From positions 1 through 5,219 of the forward strand of contig JANZKD010000230.1 in NCBI GenBank assembly GCA_025061245.1: a stretch of DNA of 5,219 bases, read 5' to 3'. Both the position numbers and the translations under genes were made by a program. Below, piece after piece: positions 1 to 4,437 of this stretch (position 1 is the first letter of the stretch; each line of letters starts with the position of its first letter). A model generated the notes under the pieces. That model did no database searches, was not told where the DNA came from, and saw only the letters and a list, made by a program, of their open reading frames with translations. Source of the DNA: Candidatus Culexmicrobium profundum. GTDB taxonomy: Archaea; Thermoproteota; Methanomethylicia; Culexarchaeales; Culexmicrobiaceae.

Positions 1-2673
1 AAGGGTTATCCCTATAAGGTTTTTCTTCCAGTTAAGAGGCTTAACCGTATATTTATTGTTGGTAAGCCTGGTTCAGGTAAATCTTATACTGCTGGTGTTT
101 TGATTGAAGAATTTTTGAAGAAGGGTATTCCATTAGTTGTTGTTGATATTCATGGTGAGTATTCAAGTTTGAAGGTTGAGGCTGATTCTCCTTGCCCTGA
201 ATTTGAAGTTTCTCCTAGGAGTTATGCTGATAAGGTTATTGAGTTTGGAGATTTAACAATTAATCCAGGGGCAGATCTAGATATTAGTCAATTAAAGTTG
301 TTTTCTCCTAGAGATTTAGTTTTGACTGGTCAATGTGTTATAGTTAATTTGAGGGGTCTTTCAAATGAAGAGCAAGTTCAAATTGTGACTGAATTGGTGT
401 TTCAGCTTCTTGACGCTGCAATTAAGGGTGAAGTTCAGCCCTTCTACTTGTTTTTGGATGAGGCTCATAGATTTGCCGGTAGGGAAAAATTGCCTTCGGT
501 TCAAGTTTTAAGGAAGTTTTCTCAAGAGGGTAGAAAGTTTGGTGCAAATTTAATTGTAATTACTCAGCGGCCACAGTTACTTGATACTACTGTTAGAAGT
601 TTGAGTGGAACTTGGATTATTCATAGACTTACTGATCCTAATGATGTTAGGATAACTATTGAGGGTGGTGGTCTTTCAAGGGAGTGGGAGCGAGATATTA
701 CTTGGCTGGAGTCAGGAGAGGCAATTATAACTGGCGAAGCTGTTGAGCGTATACCCTTACTTGTTAGGGTTAGATGTAGAGAGACTAAGCATGGTGCACC
801 TGGTTTTAATCCATTGGATTTTGTTTCTCCAAAAGAGCTTGAAAAAGCTAAGAGGCGGGTTAAAAAATTATTGGCCAGATATGGTGAAATTGAAGTTACT
901 AAGCCTGTAACTCCTCCGAGGATTCCGCCTATAATTGAACAGTTTTTTGTTAAGGCTAAATTTAATGGCAAGTATATGCGTAAGTTGATTGAGAGAAACA
1001 AGCCATATAAAGTTGAGTTACTATCTGTTAAAGGAAAATATGCTCCTGCAATTTACTGTAAAGCTTTAGTTAATATTGAACGATCTAGACCGCCTATATC
1101 ATATACTTTGACTGTAGATTGCTTTACACCAATTTTTGAGGGTTTGAGTGATTTAAATTGGTTTTCCCATGAAGCCTTTAAAGTTAATATTAATGATATA
1201 AAGCCTAGTCTCTTAAAGAGTAATCCGGAGGAAAACTATACTTTCATGAAGGTTAATCATAAGCTTTTAAATTTAGATGGAATCAATGAACTTAAGGATG
1301 AATTTGTAAAATCCGTTATTTCCTCCACTTCAAGAAAAATTTTTTATCATTCCGCCTTTAAATTAACTTCTAAACCCGATGAGGATTTAAAATCATTTAA
1401 AACTCGAATTCGTAAAGAGTTTGAGAGTAGATTAGATGAAAAAGTGGATAAATTGAAGGTAAGATATGAGAGGGAACTTGAAAAGCATAATCTTCGTTTA
1501 AAGTCTCTAAATGACGAGGCCACTATAACTGCTCACGTCTTAAAGGATATTTTGAAGGAGATTAAAGAGCTTAAAACTTTATTGGCAAGGGCGAGGAGAA
1601 GTGGAAAACCTACCCTTAAAATTTCAAATCAAATTAGAAGTAGAGAGCTTAAAGTTGCTCGATTGAAAAGGAAGCTAGATGACCTTGCTATTAAAATTAA
1701 GGGTGAAAAGGAAGCAATAAGAAATCTTAAGGAAGACTTTAACTCGAAAGTTAAGTCTATTAGGGAATCTCTAATTAAGCTACGTGATTCACCGGTAAAG
1801 TCTATTCTAGTTCTACCTAAGCAGCATGAAGTAGAATTGCAGGATATTAAGTTAATTTGGATTCCAATTTTTAATGCTACTGTTAAGGTTACAAGTGAGC
1901 TTGGTGAGTCGATTATTGATATTCAGTGGAATGGAGTTAATGGTAAAGGTCAATTTGGTTCATGTGTTTATTGTGGTGAAACTATAAGTGAATTGCATGA
2001 AAATTGGCTTTGTAGTGTTTGTCTTTCACCAGTTTGCCCTGAGCATGTAAAGATTTGCTCAGTATGTGAAAAGCCGGTTTGTCCAGAACATTCCTGGACT
2101 TGTAGTGAATGTAAATTAACTTTCTGTAGTAATGAGCTGCAATTTAAATGCGCGGTTTGCGGTGCATTGTTATGTGAGAATTGTGTAAAGCATTGTGTTA
2201 AGTGTGGTTTAGATAAAGCGTATTGTTCGAAGCACATTATATATTGTGATGACTGCGCTTTACCCTATTGTAAGGAGCATTTTGAAGAGCATTTATTGAA
2301 GTGTGCGGGTTGTGGTAAAAATATATGTTCATTGGCTGCTGTTGAATGTGAAATTTGCAAGAAACTTTTCTGCCCAGATTGCATAACTAAATGCTCGAAA
2401 TGTAATAGAAATGTTTGTGTTAATGATTCATGGAAGTGTGAAGTATGTGGAAAGACATTCTGTATAGATGAGGAGCAATATGTCTGCTCGATATGTGGTA
2501 AAACTCTATGTGAGCAGCATGCCTTTAGATGTCCTGCATGTGGAAGAATTGTTTGTCCAGAACATGTAGTTGTTTGTCCTAATTGTGGGAGAAAGATCTG
2601 TCCATCTTGTACTGTTACGATTAAGAGGTTCTTTAAAACTAAGAGGGGATGTAAACTCTGTCTTAAACCTTAA
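1..2673 (+). CDS. HerA-like (FtsK/HerA, DUF87-type) ATPase with coiled-coil hairpin and tandem zinc-knuckle tail, 5' partial
   Basis: This is a motor ATPase of the HerA/FtsK class; family members pump DNA or other polymers as hexameric rings. Frame 1 is open from the first base, so the start and any N-terminal domain lie upstream. The TTG at 100 cannot be the start because it would remove the P-loop. Counting from base 1, visible residues include Walker A GKPGSGKS (21-28), the HerA-type VVDIHGEY stretch (about 47-54), Walker B FLFLDEAH-like with D153 and E154, the ITQRP motif (187-191), and a core ending near residue 260. Residues about 275-460 are unrecognised. Residues about 466-596 form a charged heptad-like coiled coil with a turn near 533-541. 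A beta-rich stretch follows (about 600-650), then a cysteine-rich tail (655-887). The gene converges on the 129-residue orphan gene, 25 bp apart. NurA, the common HerA partner, is not in the window. The ATPase class is secure; the substrate is unknown. Confidence 0.93.
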   Translation, partial: KGYPYKVFLPVKRLNRIFIVGKPGSGKSYTAGVLIEEFLKKGIPLVVVDIHGEYSSLKVEADSPCPEFEVSPRSYADKVIEFGDLTINPGADLDISQLKLFSPRDLVLTGQCVIVNLRGLSNEEQVQIVTELVFQLLDAAIKGEVQPFYLFLDEAHRFAGREKLPSVQVLRKFSQEGRKFGANLIVITQRPQLLDTTVRSLSGTWIIHRLTDPNDVRITIEGGGLSREWERDITWLESGEAIITGEAVERIPLLVRVRCRETKHGAPGFNPLDFVSPKELEKAKRRVKKLLARYGEIEVTKPVTPPRIPPIIEQFFVKAKFNGKYMRKLIERNKPYKVELLSVKGKYAPAIYCKALVNIERSRPPISYTLTVDCFTPIFEGLSDLNWFSHEAFKVNINDIKPSLLKSNPEENYTFMKVNHKLLNLDGINELKDEFVKSVISSTSRKIFYHSAFKLTSKPDEDLKSFKTRIRKEFESRLDEKVDKLKVRYERELEKHNLRLKSLNDEATITAHVLKDILKEIKELKTLLARARRSGKPTLKISNQIRSRELKVARLKRKLDDLAIKIKGEKEAIRNLKEDFNSKVKSIRESLIKLRDSPVKSILVLPKQHEVELQDIKLIWIPIFNATVKVTSELGESIIDIQWNGVNGKGQFGSCVYCGETISELHENWLCSVCLSPVCPEHVKICSVCEKPVCPEHSWTCSECKLTFCSNELQFKCAVCGALLCENCVKHCVKCGLDKAYCSKHIIYCDDCALPYCKEHFEEHLLKCAGCGKNICSLAAVECEICKKLFCPDCITKCSKCNRNVCVNDSWKCEVCGKTFCIDEEQYVCSICGKTLCEQHAFRCPACGRIVCPEHVVVCPNCGRKICPSCTVTIKRFFKTKRGCKLCLKP
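61..84 (+). other. Walker A / P-loop of the HerA-like ATPase
   Basis: The eight codons read GKPGSGKS, matching the GxxxxGK[ST] nucleotide-binding loop. The motif lies only 20 residues from the window edge and is preceded by a hydrophobic strand (IFIV), as in P-loop NTPases. It shows that the reading frame continues upstream of any start codon visible here. Confidence 0.95.
1396..1788 (+). other. Long antiparallel coiled-coil hairpin within the ATPase
   Basis: Residues about 466-532 and 542-596 are almost purely Lys, Glu, Arg, Asp and Leu/Ile with heptad-like spacing of hydrophobics. The break between them is a short Gly/Pro-containing turn (R-S-G-K-P-T, about 533-538). Two helices of about 67 and 55 residues separated by a tight turn suggest a hairpin that folds back on itself, projecting the turn several nanometres from the ATPase ring. 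Stretches on either side, around residues 340-370 and 615-640, share a weak beta-strand pattern with alternating hydrophobics, so the hairpin may be inserted in or between beta domains. That last point is a weak inference by eye. Confidence 0.75.
1963..2661 (+). repeat. 14-unit tandem zinc-knuckle array, two blocks of seven (protein-level repeat)
   Basis: Residues 655-887 of the ATPase hold 46 cysteines. Units of the form C-x2-C-x4-C-x2-[H/C/E/D/A] begin at residues 655, 671, 686, 701, 717, 732, 749, 768, 783, 798, 813, 829, 844 and 859; a final lone CKLC lies at 884-887. Most spacings are 15-16 residues. Unit 6 has six residues in place of x4, and units 6 and 7 have longer tails. Units 1-7 and 8-14 match in register with offsets of 113, 112, 112, 112, 112, 112 and 110 residues. 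Examples are the shared Ser-Trp after units 3 and 10 and TFC followed by Glu in units 4 and 11. Fourth-position ligands are His or Cys in nine units and Glu or Asp in three or more. Unit 1 has Ser663 for the third Cys, and unit 8 has Ala779 for the fourth ligand. Zinc binding is inferred from the Cys/His pattern. Confidence 0.88.
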
Positions 2674-2701
2674 TTTTAATTAGGTCAATACGTTAAAATT
2701 A
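2671..2701. terminator. Candidate bidirectional terminator: 9-bp inverted repeat spanning both stop codons
   Basis: TAATTTTAA at 2671-2679 is the exact reverse complement of TTAAAATTA at 2693-2701, with a 13-base spacer. Each arm begins with the TAA stop of one of the two converging genes, so each transcript reads stop codon, then T4, then AA. Archaeal termination commonly uses short T-tracts, so a shared terminator is plausible. The stem is entirely A/T and would be weak as a hairpin. Part of the match is also expected by chance in AT-rich DNA. Confidence 0.35.
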
Positions 2702-3088
2702 TGACTTTTGACTATATGCTGCCATTTTTAGGCAGCTTGGAGGCAGCATTCTGCGTTTAAGTGCTCTAATATAGGCTTTAGTTGTTGGACAGTGTATTGC
2801 CTTTATTCTATAATATATGTTTGGGTTCTTGGCTTTAACATAGACCCATTTAATTAATGGCTTATTAATTGAGACTTCATATTTAATGAAGAATGATTCA
2901 GCGCGATCTTCTTTAACTTTCTCTAAGCCGAAGCCGTCAATTAGAATGTTTCCTGCATCATCAATATCGTATACTATCCTATTTTTATGTAATTCATTTA
3001 TTATCGCCATTTTTCTCGCTAAGTCGTTTTCAGGGATTTCGATGATTAGTGTTGATGGCATCGATCTGCTTTTCAAACTTTCACCCAT
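2699..3088 (-). CDS. Hypothetical protein, 129 aa, not recognised
   Basis: I do not recognise this family. The start is ATG at 3088-3086, preceded on its strand by GAGGAG with a 6-base spacer, which favours it over the internal ATG at codon 10 (no Shine-Dalgarno). After a short polar leader the pattern suggests a strand (STLIIEIP, 12-19), a helix (about 21-36), and a hairpin of strands (RIVYDI, NILIDGFG) around 37-54. A mixed middle part contains an IKWVYVKAK strand near 79-87, and the end is strongly basic (RALKRRM, about 108-114) with cysteines at 100 and 119. No signal peptide or membrane helix is visible. It is probably a small, basic, soluble alpha/beta protein, and the basic C-terminus could contact nucleic acid (inference). 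It converges on the ATPase gene and diverges from the zinc-ribbon gene, so it appears to be its own transcription unit. Confidence 0.75.
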   Translation of the reverse strand: MGESLKSRSMPSTLIIEIPENDLARKMAIINELHKNRIVYDIDDAGNILIDGFGLEKVKEDRAESFFIKYEVSINKPLIKWVYVKAKNPNIYYRIKAIHCPTTKAYIRALKRRMLPPSCLKMAAYSQKS

Positions 3089-3094
3089 CTCTCT

Positions 3095-3100
3095 CTCCTC
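3095..3100 (-). promoter_or_regulatory. Shine-Dalgarno site for the 129-aa gene
   Basis: On the minus strand the bases read GAGGAG, six bases before the ATG at 3088-3086. This fits pairing with the archaeal 16S rRNA tail and supports the upstream ATG as the start rather than the internal one at codon 10. Confidence 0.7.
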
Positions 3101-3108
3101 TATAATCC

Positions 3109-3139
3109 TATATAAATTCTCTATATATGAACTTTAAAA
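3109..3139 (-). promoter_or_regulatory. Candidate TATA boxes for the 129-aa gene
   Basis: Reading the minus strand, three AT boxes precede the gene: TTTTAAA (3139-3133), TATATA near 3127-3122, and TTTATATA (3116-3109), the last a near-perfect archaeal TATA element. The last box is centred about 24 bases from the ATG and would give a leaderless or nearly leaderless transcript, at odds with the good Shine-Dalgarno site. The box at 3139-3133 would place the transcript start near 3110 and retain the Shine-Dalgarno. Which box is used cannot be decided from sequence alone. Confidence 0.45.
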
Positions 3140-3155
3140 TGAATGGTATGCGCAA

Positions 3156-3166
3156 TTTTTTTAAAT
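3156..3166 (+). promoter_or_regulatory. Candidate TATA box for the zinc-ribbon/asparaginase operon
   Basis: The run TTTTTTTAAAT lies about 40 bases before the ATG at 3201. With the usual distance of about 25 bases from an archaeal TATA box to the transcript start, transcription would begin near 3187, just upstream of or at the GGAGGG Shine-Dalgarno. AT-rich background makes such boxes common, so this is tentative. Confidence 0.4.
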
Positions 3167-3188
3167 TAATTTTGTTTTCATTTTGAGC

Positions 3189-3194
3189 GGAGGG
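3189..3194 (+). promoter_or_regulatory. Shine-Dalgarno site deciding the start of the zinc-ribbon gene
   Basis: GGAGGG followed by a 6-base spacer precedes the ATG at 3201. An in-frame TTG at 3183 lies upstream of this site and would bury it inside the coding region, so the ATG is the better start. Confidence 0.8.
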
Positions 3195-3200
3195 ATTCTC

Positions 3201-3437
3201 ATGAAGTATGCTGCCATTACAAGGGTTCTAAGTGATATTAGAAATCTATTGAAGTGCGTTAAATGTAATAGTTCTCTTCTCTTAATTGAATTAAATGTAA
3301 AGAATTTTATGAAGTCAAATGAAAAAATCTATGTACATTTAATTTGTCCTAAGTGTGACTATAAACATTATTTTGAACAGTTGTCTCCTGGTGTTTGGGG
3401 TTTAATTGAATCCAGCGGTTTAGAAAGTAGCAAGTAG
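3201..3437 (+). CDS. Small zinc-ribbon protein, 78 aa
   Basis: A short protein with two CxxC knuckles, C19-V-K-C22 and C49-P-K-C52, 26 residues apart, which is the ligand layout of a classic zinc ribbon. A helical N-terminus (about residues 4-17) leads into the first knuckle; the second is followed by an aromatic-rich strand (DYKHYF, about 53-58) and a GVWGLIE segment. Between the knuckles are two strand-like stretches. No membrane segment is present. Zinc-ribbon proteins of this size in archaea often act as nucleic-acid or protein-binding adaptors, but the sequence does not show the partner. The start was chosen at ATG 3201 because of the well-placed GGAGGG; the longer TTG form adds six residues. 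The asparaginase gene follows after 25 bp on the same strand, so co-transcription is likely, without indicating a shared function. Confidence 0.82.
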   Translation: MKYAAITRVLSDIRNLLKCVKCNSSLLLIELNVKNFMKSNEKIYVHLICPKCDYKHYFEQLSPGVWGLIESSGLESSK

Positions 3438-3450
3438 TTATGTTAATTTT

Positions 3451-3461
3451 AGGTGAGGTGA
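3451..3461 (+). promoter_or_regulatory. Shine-Dalgarno region supporting the TTG start of the asparaginase gene
   Basis: AGGTGAGGTGA contains two overlapping GGTGA matches to the anti-Shine-Dalgarno. The first ends six bases before the TTG at 3463, a normal spacing. An in-frame TGA at 3454 excludes any earlier start, and no ATG, GTG or TTG lies between 3463 and the conserved HGGAG motif, so TTG is the only possible start. Translational reinitiation after the zinc-ribbon gene is also possible. Confidence 0.7.
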
Positions 3462-3462
3462 A

Positions 3463-4437
3463 TTGGGGATTAAACCATTAATTTTTATTCATGGTGGTGC
3501 AGGTAACTATAGGCTTTTTTCAGAGGAGGCTCTTCAAAGAAGAAGAGTTCTTTTAAATGAAATAGCAGTTAAGAGCTTTGAAGTTCTTATCTCTAAATCA
3601 GCGCTTGATGCAGTTGAGTATGCAGTTAAATTAATGGAGGATAGTGGCGCCTTTAATGCTGGTTTAGGTTCAGTGTTAACTTTAAATAAGAGGGTTGAAA
3701 TGGATGCTGGAATAATGGATGGTAAAACGCTTAATGTGGGAGCTGTAGCCTGTATTTCTAATTTTGGAAATCCTATTTCAATTGCGAGGAGAATTATGGA
3801 GGAAACAGATCACATTTTAATAGCAGGTGTTTCAGCTGAACGATTAGCTGAGTTTTTCGGTTTTAAGCCTGATTCTTCATTGATAACAGAGGAAAAATTG
3901 GAGCGTTTCAAGAAAGTTTATGATGCTTGGATTAAGGGTGAAAGAAAGCGAATGTTAAAGATTAGAGAGATAGTTATGTCCTCTCCAGATTTATTTAATT
4001 TCCTAGATACTGTTGGTGCAGTGGCCATTGACTCTGATGGTAATGTTGCTTCAGCAGTTTCCACTGGTGGTTATTGGTTGAAGCTTCCAGGTAGAATTGG
4101 TGATGTTCCTCTGGTTGGCTGTGGGTTTTATGCTGATAATGAGGCTGGAGCTGCTTCTGCCTCTGGAGTTGGAGAGGCTATTGCCAAGGTAACTCTATCG
4201 AAGATGTGTTGCGACTTTATGAGAAATGGTTTCTCAGCGCAGGAGGCATGTGAAAAGGCTATCGCAGTGTTAACTAGGAGGATTGGAGATAATACTGCTG
4301 GTATCATTGCTGTTGATAAGACTGGTGGTTATGGATTTGCATTTAATACTGCTGGAATGTGTAGATCAATTTTTATTGAAGGTATGGAGAAACCTGCTGT
4401 TGCAATTTTTCCTGAAGAGCCATTTATTGTTGATTAA
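3463..4437 (+). CDS. Isoaspartyl peptidase / L-asparaginase (plant-type, threonine Ntn-hydrolase)
   Basis: The enzyme is predicted to hydrolyse L-asparagine and/or N-terminal isoaspartyl dipeptides in the cytoplasm, releasing aspartate; it belongs to the asparaginase_2 family (E. coli IaaA, human ASRGL1). Its 324 residues match the family length. Visible motifs are HGGAG (10-14), NAGLGSVLT (65-73), EMDAGIMDG (79-87), and the nucleophile region DTVGAVAID with Thr183. Further on are STGG (200-203), LPGRIGDVPLVG (208-219) with Arg211 and Asp214 matching the substrate-binding Arg and Asp of IaaA, and SGVGE (234-238). The precursor should self-cleave before Thr183 into alpha and beta chains; residues about 135-182 would form the linker at the end of alpha. 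The residue before Thr183 is Asp, as in glycosylasparaginase and taspase, where plant-type asparaginases usually have Gly. It starts at TTG, follows the zinc-ribbon gene, and overlaps the opposite gene by 14 bp. The family is secure; substrate preference is open. Confidence 0.95.
   Translation: MGIKPLIFIHGGAGNYRLFSEEALQRRRVLLNEIAVKSFEVLISKSALDAVEYAVKLMEDSGAFNAGLGSVLTLNKRVEMDAGIMDGKTLNVGAVACISNFGNPISIARRIMEETDHILIAGVSAERLAEFFGFKPDSSLITEEKLERFKKVYDAWIKGERKRMLKIREIVMSSPDLFNFLDTVGAVAIDSDGNVASAVSTGGYWLKLPGRIGDVPLVGCGFYADNEAGAASASGVGEAIAKVTLSKMCCDFMRNGFSAQEACEKAIAVLTRRIGDNTAGIIAVDKTGGYGFAFNTAGMCRSIFIEGMEKPAVAIFPEEPFIVD

Noticed and set aside
100..102. TTG as start of the ATPase
   Set aside because: The P-loop (61-84) is in the same frame upstream, so the coding region must begin before the window.
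621..1001. Minus-strand open frame of 126 codons inside the ATPase gene
   Set aside because: It lies wholly opposite the conserved HerA core, has no Shine-Dalgarno or family signature, and its composition follows from the codons of the real gene.
1390..1790. Coiled coil with a Rad50-type zinc hook
   Set aside because: The hairpin turn has no CxxC; the cysteines are all outside the coiled coil.
1968..2237. Minus-strand open frame of 89 codons under the zinc array
   Set aside because: Its Cys/Gln/Ser/Thr-rich, quasi-repetitive sequence is the antisense image of repeated TGT/TGC codons; no independent gene signal is seen.
1963..2661. Cysteine-rich tail as a polyferredoxin (tandem 4Fe-4S)
   Set aside because: Ferredoxin clusters need CxxCxxCxxxCP spacing. 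Here the spacing is C-x2-C-x4-C-x2-H with frequent His, which fits zinc.
2886..3137. Plus-strand open frame of 83 codons opposite the 129-aa gene, hydrophobic at its C-terminus
   Set aside because: It overlaps most of the better-supported minus-strand gene and runs across its promoter and Shine-Dalgarno. It has no clear ribosome site of its own.
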